In this document: positions 8,036-14,175 of the stretch, in pieces
Position numbering within the stretch: position 1 is the first letter of the stretch
How the letters are laid out: each line of letters starts with the position of its first letter
NCBI GenBank assembly: GCA_026713285.1
Contig: JAPOOT010000262.1
Location: 1-14,953 of the forward strand
DNA from: Gemmatimonadota bacterium
Lineage (GTDB): Bacteria; JAAXHH01
Length of the DNA stretch: 14,953 nucleotides
Reading direction: 5' to 3'
Program-made: the position numbers and the translations under genes
Notes under the pieces: generated by a model
What the model was told of the DNA's origin: nothing
The model's input: only the letters and a program-made list of their open reading frames with translations
The model's database searches: none

Positions 8036-8113
8036 ATAAACCAGATAAGCCGGCTGCACGGACTCGATAGCCTTCCGTCGCACCGACATCGAGAAGACAA
8101 TTGGAGGATTGCC

Positions 8114-8773
8114 TTGCCGCTCTATGAATTCAACCTCACAGATTTCCTTTTTCCCGCGGATCTCCCGAACAACAAGGCCAATTTCCGCTTTGTCGTCGAT
8201 CTGCGATTCATAAATCATCGCAGTCAGTTTGCCACCGAACACGCCGTGATGCCCAGCCTCGACACGTTCTGGGAATGCGATACCGAACGGTCGGGGAAAC
8301 CGAATTACGTTCGCGGCGCCGGAGAGGAAGCGTTGCGGATTGGCGATCTTCCGGCCGGCCGTTGCGGCCGTTTCGAAATGGCGGAGATTGACGATTGGGA
8401 CAAACTCATTTTGCTGGTGCGGGGGAAGCGTATCCATTCCATTCAATTCAAGGTATACGACGTGGACCGCAGAGATGCCTGGGACAGGATCAAGGATTTC
8501 CTGGCCGGGATCGTCGAGGCCGTCGTCGGCAGAATCCGCGGGGCGGTCCCGGAGAACCTCCCCTTGAATCTGCCGGAATCCCTCGGCGGCGCGGCGGACG
8601 ATCTGCAGTCCTTCCTGCTGAAAAAAATCGCGGGCGGCGACGCGGTCCTGTTCCGGGGATCTGCGAATCTTTCCGAGCTTTCCGGTGAAGGATCGACGCA
8701 CCATACGGTGCATGGCCGGGGAACCCGGGGAACGTACATGATCGGTTTCAGCCTGACCCAGCGGGACGGGTGA
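8114..8773 (+). CDS. hypothetical protein, unrecognised, beta-rich N-terminal half
   Basis: A 219-residue protein that I do not recognise. The frame is open from 8012, but the best start is TTG at 8114, six bases after GGAGG (8103-8107). Earlier in-frame starts would lie on top of the candidate promoter at 7995-8035. It has no signal peptide and no membrane segment. The first half alternates short hydrophobic strands (LYEFNLTDFLF, FRFVVDLRFIN, KLILLVRGKRIHSIQFKVYDV) and may form a beta-sandwich. Residues from about 119 onward turn helical (AWDRIKDFLAGIVEAVVGRIRG). The C-terminus returns to a strand (GTYMIGFSLTQ). A long minus-strand frame over the same region has a much less protein-like composition. 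The gene directly after it is a metallophosphoesterase remnant beginning 12 bp downstream, so the two may once have formed an operon. Function unknown. Confidence 0.7.
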   Translation: MPLYEFNLTDFLFPADLPNNKANFRFVVDLRFINHRSQFATEHAVMPSLDTFWECDTERSGKPNYVRGAGEEALRIGDLPAGRCGRFEMAEIDDWDKLILLVRGKRIHSIQFKVYDVDRRDAWDRIKDFLAGIVEAVVGRIRGAVPENLPLNLPESLGGAADDLQSFLLKKIAGGDAVLFRGSANLSELSGEGSTHHTVHGRGTRGTYMIGFSLTQRDG

Positions 8774-8785
8774 ATCCATACCGCC

Positions 8786-8980
8786 ATGCTGGTAATCGTC
8801 AGCGACCTGCATTTGACGGACGGCACATCCGGCCGGACCATCAATGTAAACGAAGATTCGCCAGGAATCGAGACTATGCCCGAAATTACCCCGGAGATGA
8901 TTTCACCAAATCCTCCCCAAAGCAACAGTGAGAACAACCAGAACGATCAAACAGGGTCATCAAATGTAGAAAGTGACTAA
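8786..8980 (+). pseudogene. truncated calcineurin-like metallophosphoesterase, N-terminal fragment
   Basis: The 64-codon frame starts MLVIVSDLHLTDGTSG, which is the first strand and metal-binding D-x-H motif (DLH, residues 7-9) of calcineurin-like phosphoesterases. Intact members continue for hundreds of residues with GD, GNH and GH motifs. Here the resemblance stops at about residue 19. The rest is a low-complexity Asn/Ser/Glu/Pro-rich tail (NSENNQNDQTGSSNVESD) that ends at 8980. The remaining motifs are not visible in the other forward frames downstream. Base composition drops to AT-rich at the same point, so the 3' part of the gene was probably lost by deletion or replaced. Alternatively it is expressed as a short orphan peptide. 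The N-terminal family match is fairly sure; the pseudogene reading is inference. Confidence 0.6.
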
Positions 8981-9103
8981 GATGTCGAGTTCATTACGGG
9001 CGATATAGAGTGGGTGCAATTGCACAAGAAAAAGTGACAAATAAAATTGTATTCAACCGCTTGATTAGAATCCATGTTAAGACTGGCAGCAGACCCTTTT
9101 CAC
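8981..9103. other. AT-rich intergenic stretch, no gene seen
   Basis: With the tail of the broken phosphoesterase and the tRNA promoter region, this makes about 320 bp without a convincing intact gene. It is clearly more AT-rich than its neighbours. The one structured element is the perfect 12-bp palindrome GTGCAATTGCAC at 9014-9025. No insertion-sequence ends, terminal repeats or integrase remnants are visible. Confidence 0.5.
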
Positions 9104-9132
9104 TTGACTTGAAAGACCTCTCGCCCTACCAT
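9104..9132 (+). promoter_or_regulatory. sigma70-type promoter of the tRNA operon
   Basis: TTGACT (9104-9109), a 17-bp spacer and TACCAT (9127-9132). The -35 matches consensus at five of six bases. The start near 9139 would leave a leader of about 29 nt before the tRNA-Leu. Position and spacing make this the most convincing promoter in the window. Confidence 0.65.
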
Positions 9133-9167
9133 GGTGCAGTTGTTTTTGAAGATGTCGGGACGGGTAT

Positions 9168-9254
9168 GCCGGGGTGGTGGAATTGGTAGACACAGGAGAC
9201 TTAAAATCTCCCGGACCTCAATAGTCCGTGCCGGTTCGAGTCCGGCCCTCGGCA
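9168..9254 (+). tRNA. tRNA-Leu (anticodon UAA)
   Basis: An 87-nt class II tRNA. Acceptor GCCGGGG (9168-9174) pairs with CCTCGGC (9247-9253), with discriminator A at 9254. The anticodon stem GGAGA/TCTCC encloses the loop CTTAAAA with UAA at 9202-9204. It has a long variable arm (CGGACCTCAATAGTCCG). The T arm is GCCGG-TTCGAGT-CCGGC. CCA is not encoded and must be added by a nucleotidyltransferase. It decodes UUA and UUG. Confidence 0.97.
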
Positions 9255-9293
9255 TTCGGGGTCGTGAACAAACTGGTGAATGCTGGTTATGCA

Positions 9294-9367
9294 GGGCGCT
9301 TAGCTCAGATGGTTAGAGTGCCACGTTGACATCGTGGAGGTCAGTGGTTCGATCCCACTAGCGCCCA
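9294..9367 (+). tRNA. tRNA-Val (anticodon GAC)
   Basis: A 74-nt tRNA, 39 bp after the tRNA-Leu and probably co-transcribed with it. Acceptor GGGCGCT (9294-9300) pairs with AGCGCCC (9360-9366), with discriminator A. The anticodon stem CCACG/CGTGG carries the loop TTGACAT with GAC at 9328-9330. The T loop TTCGATC is standard. CCA is not encoded. It decodes GUC and GUU. Confidence 0.97.
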
Positions 9368-9390
9368 TCCCGTTCAGCACAGTTTCGTTG

Positions 9391-9423
9391 CCCGGCCGAG
9401 GTCCCTCCGGCCGGGTTTCTCTT
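9391..9423 (+). terminator. rho-independent terminator of the tRNA operon
   Basis: A perfect 8-bp stem CCCGGCCG (9391-9398) / CGGCCGGG (9408-9415) with a 9-nt loop, followed by TTTCTCTT. It lies 24 bp after the tRNA-Val and separates the tRNA unit from the next gene. Confidence 0.85.
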
Positions 9424-9458
9424 ACCGGCGCCCCTGATTTCAAACAGTTTGTCCAGCC

Positions 9459-10508
9459 ATGAAAATCACGGATATCAAAGCCGTCTACCCGGCATGGAAG
9501 AAAAAAGGGTCGGGCGCCTGGCAGGAGTACTACTGGCAGATCGTGGTCCGGGTGGAGACGGACACCGGCGTCCTGGGGTACGGGTACGGCGGAGGCGGAG
9601 ATCCCGGCAAACTGATCGTCAACGGTCATCTGCGCGATGCGCTGATCGGCAGGACGATCGGCAGCGTGGATGATATTCGCGACACCTGGGACCATCTCTA
9701 CTTCAAATCCCTGCCATATGGCCGCAATGGCATTGCGATCATGGCCCTCAGCGGAATCGACCTGGCCCTGTGGGACCTGCTCGGTAAATCCGAAGGCAAG
9801 CCTGTGTACGAGTTGATCGGAGGATTGAAGAAGGACAAGGTCCGTGCCTACGCGACTGGGGGCGACCCGGCACGGGTCCGCGACCTGGGCTATACGGCCG
9901 TAAAACGCTCGCACAAGTGGCGGTCTGACGCCGACTACGACGTAGCCGCGGTCCAGGCGGCCCGGTGCAGGGAGCTGTTCGGTCCGGACGCGCTGCTCAT
10001 GTTCGACTGCTACATGTCCTGGGATGCCGGGGTAGCACTGCGGATGCGGGAAATCCTGGCCGAATACGAACCCTACTGGTTCGAGGATCTCATCACCCCG
10101 GACCATCTGGACGAACTGGCCGAACTCAGGCCGCGACTGGCGCCTGTTCTACTGGCCGGCGGCGAGCACGATTTCTCCCACCATGCGTTCCGCGCCATTG
10201 CCCGCGCCGGCGCCCTGGACCTGTGGCAGCCCGATATCACCTGGTGCGGTGGAATAACGGCGGGGCTGCGCATCCTGGACATGGCCAGATCGCAAGGGGT
10301 GCCTGTATGTCCCCATCGTGGGGGCGAAATCTGGGGACTGCACCTGATCGTCGCGACGGATTGCATGGATCTGGCGGAGACCCACCCGGATAGGCGGAAC
10401 GATATGGACGGCTCGGTGCTGCGCGACGAGCCCGTGGTATACGGCGGCGAGATCGCACCGGCTGACCGTCCGGGGTTCGGCGTCACGCTGAAACCGGCGT
10501 ATTGCTAG
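9459..10508 (+). CDS. mandelate racemase/muconate lactonizing family protein, L-rhamnonate dehydratase-like
   Basis: A 349-residue enolase-superfamily enzyme. It has an N-terminal capping domain (residues 1-115, with IAIMALSGIDLALWDLLGK at 92-110) and a barrel carrying the three Mg2+ ligands at its strand ends. These are D183 (MFDCYMSWD), E209 (WFEDLITPD) and E236 (GGEHDF). A likely catalytic pair is D259 (QPDITWCGG) and H286 (CPHRGGE). The spacing of ligands and Asp-His pair, and the GGEHDF and CPHRGGEIWG signatures, point to the rhamnonate dehydratase branch. These enzymes abstract the alpha proton of a sugar acid and eliminate water to give a 2-keto-3-deoxy product. The exact substrate is not certain and other acid-sugar dehydratases remain possible. 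The start ATG follows a weak ribosome site. It stands alone between the tRNA terminator and the structured leader, so it is probably monocistronic. Confidence 0.88.
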   Translation: MKITDIKAVYPAWKKKGSGAWQEYYWQIVVRVETDTGVLGYGYGGGGDPGKLIVNGHLRDALIGRTIGSVDDIRDTWDHLYFKSLPYGRNGIAIMALSGIDLALWDLLGKSEGKPVYELIGGLKKDKVRAYATGGDPARVRDLGYTAVKRSHKWRSDADYDVAAVQAARCRELFGPDALLMFDCYMSWDAGVALRMREILAEYEPYWFEDLITPDHLDELAELRPRLAPVLLAGGEHDFSHHAFRAIARAGALDLWQPDITWCGGITAGLRILDMARSQGVPVCPHRGGEIWGLHLIVATDCMDLAETHPDRRNDMDGSVLRDEPVVYGGEIAPADRPGFGVTLKPAYC

Positions 10509-10686
10509 CATATGCATCCGCTCTTGTGGGATATAAGGTAGCGCTTCGACTACCCTATCTAGCTGAAACCATGTAACTTGTGGATTAAATCCCCGGTTTT
10601 CGGGGATTTGGCGCCGGATCATATCCGGCTTGTTGATGCATCGGCAAGGACCGCGCCTCGTACTGCAGCACGGCGGCGCAAAAACG
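10509..10686. other. non-coding stretch with several hairpins
   Basis: No gene is visible. GGTAG/CTACC pair near 10538-10554. AAATCCCCG (10587-10595) and CGGGGATTT (10601-10609) form a perfect 9-bp stem with loop gtttt. GCCGGAT (10613-10619) and ATCCGGC (10623-10629) form a 7-bp stem with a 3-nt loop. No strong T-run follows any of them. They could end the dehydratase transcript or be part of the downstream structured leader. Confidence 0.5.
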
Positions 10687-10699
10687 AAAGGAGGTTTGT

Positions 10700-10732
10700 A
10701 TGATATCTAAACCACGGGGGCGTGAAGACTGA
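10700..10732 (+). CDS. leader peptide, 10 residues (MISKPRGRED)
   Basis: An ATG five bases after a perfect AAAGGAGG begins a 10-codon ORF ending in TGA. It has the strongest ribosome-binding site in the window, yet is far too short for an enzyme. Its codons 6-8 (CGG GGG CGT) cover pairing segment 1 of the attenuator, so ribosome position could choose the RNA fold. It lacks the run of a single amino acid seen in biosynthetic leaders, so any sensed signal is unclear. Translation itself is inferred. Confidence 0.5.
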   Translation: MISKPRGRED

Positions 10733-10763
10733 TCTGATCAGTTGACACGCCTCCAGACGTGAG

Positions 10764-10801
10764 CCGGGCGTCTTGTCTAGTGCGAGGCGTCCGGTTTTTT
10801 T
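10764..10801 (+). terminator. intrinsic terminator in the leader
   Basis: A stem of nine pairs (two G-U), CCGGGCGTC / GGCGTCCGG, with a 13-nt loop and seven consecutive Ts. It is the strongest intrinsic terminator in the window. It lies before, not after, a gene, which argues for conditional termination. Confidence 0.8.
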
Positions 10802-10805
10802 GTGC

Positions 10806-10834
10806 TTGCACCTCGAACCGGTCGGGTGTAGTCC
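10806..10834 (+). promoter_or_regulatory. weak possible promoter after the leader terminator
   Basis: TTGCAC (10806-10811), a 17-bp spacer and TAGTCC (10829-10834). The -35 is good and the -10 poor. If real, the DHODH-like gene could be transcribed independently of the attenuator. Confidence 0.2.
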
Positions 10835-10912
10835 TCTAGTATCGGATTGGTTTCTAACGATGATTGCGGGCCTCCGGCGAGACATTCTTTCCACTAACCC
10901 TGTCACTCTTCC

Positions 10913-12013
10913 ATGTCCCTGTACCGTCTGCTTCGTCCCGTTCTTTTTCGTCTCGACTCCGAGTGGATACACCGTGCCACTTTGTCCGCGGTCGGTGCGG
11001 CGGGCCGTATTCGGCCGGTGCGGGACCTGCTCCATAGACTTCTCACCGAGGAAGATCCTCGGCTGAGGGTGGAGGCTGGAGGACTTGCCTTCCCGAATCC
11101 TGTGGGACTGGCCGCCGGGTTCGACAAGAACGGCGTCGCCATGGAAGGGCTCGCGGCAGCGGGATTCGGTTTCGTAGAGGTGGGTTCGGTCTCTGCCCAT
11201 CCGTCGTCGGGTAATCCGGAAAGGCCCAGGCTGTTCCGGGTACCGAAGGACGAGTCGATCGTGGTCAACTACGGGGTGCCAAACGACGGCGCGGAAACGG
11301 TGGCGCGGCGGTTCGCGTCCGCCAGGCTGCCCATCCCCCTCGGCATCAACCTGGTCGAAACGAACACGGGAAGGCCGGCGGGCGTGGACGAGGTGGTGGA
11401 GGAACTGATCGAGGCGATGCGACCCTTTCTCGGCCTCGCGGATTACGCGACGCTCAATCTGAACTGCCCCAACACGACGTCGGGCCGCAGCCCTTTCGAC
11501 GATCCGGACACCTTGCGGTCGCTGCTCGAAGGATACGCGAAGTACGAGGCCATGCCGCCTACGTTTTTGAAAGTGGTGCCGACGACAGATCCGGGTACGA
11601 TCGAAGGAACGCTCGCGGCCATGGATTCTTTTCCCTACGTGAAGGGGATCGTGTTCGGCCTGCCTACGGGAAAACCCTACGACAACCTGACGACTCCGCC
11701 AAGGGTCCTCGGCGCCATGCCCGGCACCCTTTGCGGCAGGCCCACGCGGGAACTGATCGACGATTCCATCCGGGCATGGTTTGTCCGAATGGACCATGGC
11801 CGTCACGTGATCGTGGGCACCGGGGGCGTTTTCACCGCTGAAGACGTCTACCGGAAGATCCGGCTGGGCGCTACACTCGTTCAACTATACACGGCCCTGA
11901 TCTATCACGGCCCGGGCCTGGTCAAGCGCATCAACCGGGGTCTGGGAAGCCTGATGGACCGGGACGGCCTGAGCCGGATTTCCGACGCCGTGGGCGTGGA
12001 TGATCGGCCCTAG
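10913..12013 (+). CDS. dihydroorotate dehydrogenase-like flavoprotein (class 2 scaffold, altered active site)
   Basis: A 366-residue TIM-barrel FMN oxidoreductase. The N-terminus (MSLYRLLRPVLFRLDSEWIH) matches the membrane-associating helices of class 2, quinone-linked enzymes. Other class 2 landmarks are AAGFDKNG (67-74), FGFVEVGSV (85-93), NPERPRLFR (101-109), GRP (275-277), the phosphate-binding GTGG (302-305) and LVQLYTALIYHGPGLVKRI (322-340). Class 2 enzymes oxidise dihydroorotate to orotate in pyrimidine synthesis. Three positions deviate. The catalytic loop reads LNCPNT with Cys185 where class 2 normally has Ser. The usual NRxGFNN region is NYGVPND (119-125). The TNTT orotate-binding motif is replaced by FGLPTGK (248-254). 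It may therefore be a divergent orotate enzyme or act on another substrate. An in-frame TAA at 10895 fixes the ATG as start, without a Shine-Dalgarno. Confidence 0.82.
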   Translation: MSLYRLLRPVLFRLDSEWIHRATLSAVGAAGRIRPVRDLLHRLLTEEDPRLRVEAGGLAFPNPVGLAAGFDKNGVAMEGLAAAGFGFVEVGSVSAHPSSGNPERPRLFRVPKDESIVVNYGVPNDGAETVARRFASARLPIPLGINLVETNTGRPAGVDEVVEELIEAMRPFLGLADYATLNLNCPNTTSGRSPFDDPDTLRSLLEGYAKYEAMPPTFLKVVPTTDPGTIEGTLAAMDSFPYVKGIVFGLPTGKPYDNLTTPPRVLGAMPGTLCGRPTRELIDDSIRAWFVRMDHGRHVIVGTGGVFTAEDVYRKIRLGATLVQLYTALIYHGPGLVKRINRGLGSLMDRDGLSRISDAVGVDDRP

Positions 12014-13170
12014 AACGTGCCTTCCACGCTCAGCGTCCCGCCGCCGGTTCCTTCTTTTTGCACCGTGGACGTCCGGATTCGTTCCTGAAGTTTTTCGTAG
12101 TACAGGTTTACGTCCACCGGGATATCGACCCAGCCGTCCATCCAGGCGGACAGCAACATGGCGTTGGCCAGTTCCACGCCACGGATGCCCTCGACGCCCG
12201 GCGCGATCAGCGGCGTTCCCTCCCGGATCGCGCGTACCCAGTCCCTGGTGATGCCGCGATGCTCTTCTCCGCCGCCGCGGAAGGGGATCTCGCATTTCCA
12301 GGTCTCCGGACTGCCGAACCCGCCCTTCCATTCGCGGTTGAAGACGTTCATCGGCATCCGGTTGCGCCAGAAGGTGATCCGGCCCTCTTCCATGACCATC
12401 TTGCCGTTGTCGCCCGTGATCTCCATACGGTTGGTGCCGGGCGATTCGCCCGTTGTCGTGATGAATACGCCGGTGGCGCCGTTTTCGTATTCGGCATAGG
12501 CCGTCACGTCGTCTTCCACCTCGATGTCGTGGTATTTCCCGAAACCGCAGAAGGCCCGGATGCGTACCGGCATGCCGCAGATCCACTGCCAGAGGTCGAG
12601 GTTGTGGGGGCACTGGTTGGCCAGCACGCCGCCGCCTTCGCCGGCCCACGTGGCGCGCCAGCCGCCCGAGTCATAGTAGCTCTGCGCGCGGAACCAGTTC
12701 GTGATGATATAGTTCGTCCTGCGAAGTTCGCCCAGTTCCCCGGAATCCACCAGTTCCTTGAGCTTGCGGTGCTCCCCGAGGGTGCGTTGGTTGAACATGA
12801 GGCCGAAGACCAGGCCGCTCTTCTCCGCCGCCGCGTTCATTTCCCTGACCTGGCCGGTATACACGCCGGCCGGTTTCTCGCACAGGACGTGGAGGCCGTG
12901 ACCAAAGGCCTTGATCGCGAGCGGCGGATGGTCGTAGTGGGGCGTGGCGATGATCACGGCGTCGATTCCGTTCGAACGCAGCAGTTCGTCCGCGTCCCCG
13001 TAGGCTTCGACACCGTCCCCGGTCCGGGACTTCGCACGGGCCAGTTGGTCCGGATCGACGTCGCAGACGGCCTTCAACTCCGCGCCCGGTATCTCGTTCC
13101 CGGCGAGGTATTCTATGTGGAAGTTGCCCATGTTTCCAAGGCCGATGACACCTATGCGTACGACGTCCAT
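12010..13170 (-). CDS. Gfo/Idh/MocA family NAD(P)-dependent oxidoreductase
   Basis: A 386-residue oxidoreductase. The Rossmann domain begins RIGVIGLGNMGNFH (5-18) with the dinucleotide-binding GLGNMG at 10-15 and an acidic strand end in CDVDP (36-40). The family motif CEKPAG (97-102) supplies the catalytic Lys99. The C-terminal alpha/beta domain includes GGGVLANQCPHNLD (179-192), where H189 corresponds to the usual active-site His region. Such enzymes oxidise or reduce sugars, inositols and related polyols; the substrate is not predictable here. There is no twin-arginine or signal peptide, so it is cytoplasmic. An excellent ribosome site (GGGAGGAG, 6-nt spacer) sets the start. It lies 40 bp downstream of the PhyH-family gene on the same strand, so the two are probably co-transcribed. 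Its stop overlaps that of the convergent DHODH-like gene. Confidence 0.93.
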   Translation of the reverse strand: MDVVRIGVIGLGNMGNFHIEYLAGNEIPGAELKAVCDVDPDQLARAKSRTGDGVEAYGDADELLRSNGIDAVIIATPHYDHPPLAIKAFGHGLHVLCEKPAGVYTGQVREMNAAAEKSGLVFGLMFNQRTLGEHRKLKELVDSGELGELRRTNYIITNWFRAQSYYDSGGWRATWAGEGGGVLANQCPHNLDLWQWICGMPVRIRAFCGFGKYHDIEVEDDVTAYAEYENGATGVFITTTGESPGTNRMEITGDNGKMVMEEGRITFWRNRMPMNVFNREWKGGFGSPETWKCEIPFRGGGEEHRGITRDWVRAIREGTPLIAPGVEGIRGVELANAMLLSAWMDGWVDIPVDVNLYYEKLQERIRTSTVQKEGTGGGTLSVEGTF

Positions 13171-13210
13171 TGCATACTCCTCCCAAAACCGCGCCGGCCG
13201 GGAATTCCAT

Positions 13211-14074
13211 TCACCCGGCGAGGGCGGCCATCTTTCCGTTTCGCATCACGCTGGGGAAATGCTCGCCCGCCTGGTTCATGGGTCCGCCGTCCGGCAGGTC
13301 GACGAAAGCTTTCATCACATGCTGGCCCGAGGCGACGAAGCGGGATTCGCCGGTCATGTAATGCATGGCGATGGCGCGTCTCGGCGTCTGGGAATGGTTG
13401 AAGGGCGAGCCGTGCCAGGTCAGCGAATGGTGGAACGAGACCTCGCCGGACCGCACAGGCCAGGGCCTGGGCGCCACGACGGAGGTTTCCGCGTCGGCTG
13501 GCGGCGAGAAGCCCGCGATCTGTCCGAAGTCCCCGGCCTGCTTCAGGTGGGCCTGCGTCCGCAGAAACTCGATCTGGTTGCCCCACCGGTGGCTGCCCGG
13601 CGTCATCCACATGCATCCGTTTTCCACCGTGGCGTCGTCCAGGGCGACCCAGGCGGAGACCGGCGTCATGGGCCGTATGATGGGCCAGAGCGGCGCGTCC
13701 TGGTGCCAGCTCGTCACTCCGCCGTGGCCCGGCGGCTTGTACTGGATCTGGTCGTGCCAGACCATGAGCTCTTCGGCCCCGGTAAGCTGGCTTATGGCTT
13801 CGACGATCAGGGGATGATGGATCAGGCGTCGGTAGGCGCCGGACACTTCCCAGATATTCACGATCTGCCAGACGCAGCGTTCAGGCTCGCGTTCCCGGAC
13901 CATGTTGTGAAAGAGTACCGGTCTCGGTCCTTCCTCGGGGAATCCCTCCGGACCGGTATCCAGCACGCGCTGCAACTCGTCCCTCAGTTCCTGGATCCCG
14001 GCGTCGTCCAGCACGGGGCCTCCATTGAGAAACCCGTTCCGGTGAAATTCGGTTACCTGTTCCTGGGAAAGCAT
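13211..14074 (-). CDS. phytanoyl-CoA dioxygenase (PhyH) family protein
   Basis: An Fe(II)/2-oxoglutarate-dependent oxygenase-fold protein of 287 residues, typical for bacterial PhyH members. The frame opens 27 codons earlier, at 14155, but the ATG at 14074 is preferred. It is preceded by GAGG with an 8-nt spacer and begins MLSQEQVTEFHRNGF, the usual N-terminus of the family. The iron facial triad is visible as H124 and D126 in SWHQD and H221 in LTWHGS. The 2-oxoglutarate-binding Arg is likely R233 in TPRRAI. All required residues are present, so it should be an active hydroxylase. Such families are strongly expanded in some uncultured marine bacteria and act on diverse small molecules, not necessarily phytanoyl-CoA. 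With the downstream Gfo/Idh/MocA gene it may form a two-step oxidative module, which is inference. Confidence 0.92.
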   Translation of the reverse strand: MLSQEQVTEFHRNGFLNGGPVLDDAGIQELRDELQRVLDTGPEGFPEEGPRPVLFHNMVREREPERCVWQIVNIWEVSGAYRRLIHHPLIVEAISQLTGAEELMVWHDQIQYKPPGHGGVTSWHQDAPLWPIIRPMTPVSAWVALDDATVENGCMWMTPGSHRWGNQIEFLRTQAHLKQAGDFGQIAGFSPPADAETSVVAPRPWPVRSGEVSFHHSLTWHGSPFNHSQTPRRAIAMHYMTGESRFVASGQHVMKAFVDLPDGGPMNQAGEHFPSVMRNGKMAALAG

Positions 14075-14175
14075 GACTTGATCCTCGAATCGATGGATGT
14101 CGTGAAACGGACTTCTGGTCGCGGCGCGTCGTGTACCTGTTCCTGTGGCGAGCACAGGCTTTCTTCGGTAAAAAG

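Larger units (their letters stand above)
10687..10801 (+). promoter_or_regulatory. candidate transcription attenuator with leader peptide, upstream of the DHODH-like gene
   Basis: A perfect Shine-Dalgarno AAAGGAGG (10687-10694) precedes a 10-codon ORF. Four segments follow. Segment 1 is GGGGGCGTG (10716-10724, inside the ORF), segment 2 is CACGCCTCC (10746-10754), segment 3 is CCGGGCGTC (10764-10772) and segment 4 is GGCGTCCGG (10786-10794), followed by seven Ts. Segments 1:2 and 3:4 pair along nine positions, with G-U wobbles. Segment 2 can also pair with 3 (ACGCCT/GGGCGT), which would disrupt the 3:4 terminator. This is the logic of a ribosome-controlled attenuator. An inner hairpin ACTGAT/ATCAGT lies in the 1:2 loop. 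The pairing is seen; the regulatory role and the controlled gene (start 112 bp downstream of the T-run) are inferred. It could instead be an independent small RNA. Confidence 0.55.

Noticed and set aside
8012..8113. Earlier start for the unrecognised gene
   Set aside because: It would place the start codon inside the predicted promoter, and nothing resembling a ribosome site precedes it.
7844..8812. Long minus-strand frame (322 codons) over the unrecognised plus-strand gene
   Set aside because: The plus frame has a strong GGAGG, a promoter and globular-protein hydrophobic strands. The minus frame runs through the HU terminator region and has an unstructured, Arg/Pro-rich composition.
9168..9367. 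tRNA genes as integration sites of a mobile element
   Set aside because: No repeat of the tRNA 3' ends, no integrase and no element boundary is visible in the window.
10619..11884. 421-codon minus-strand frame opposite the DHODH-like gene
   Set aside because: The plus frame carries clear flavoprotein motifs. The minus frame is Arg/His-rich, typical of an antisense shadow in GC-rich DNA.
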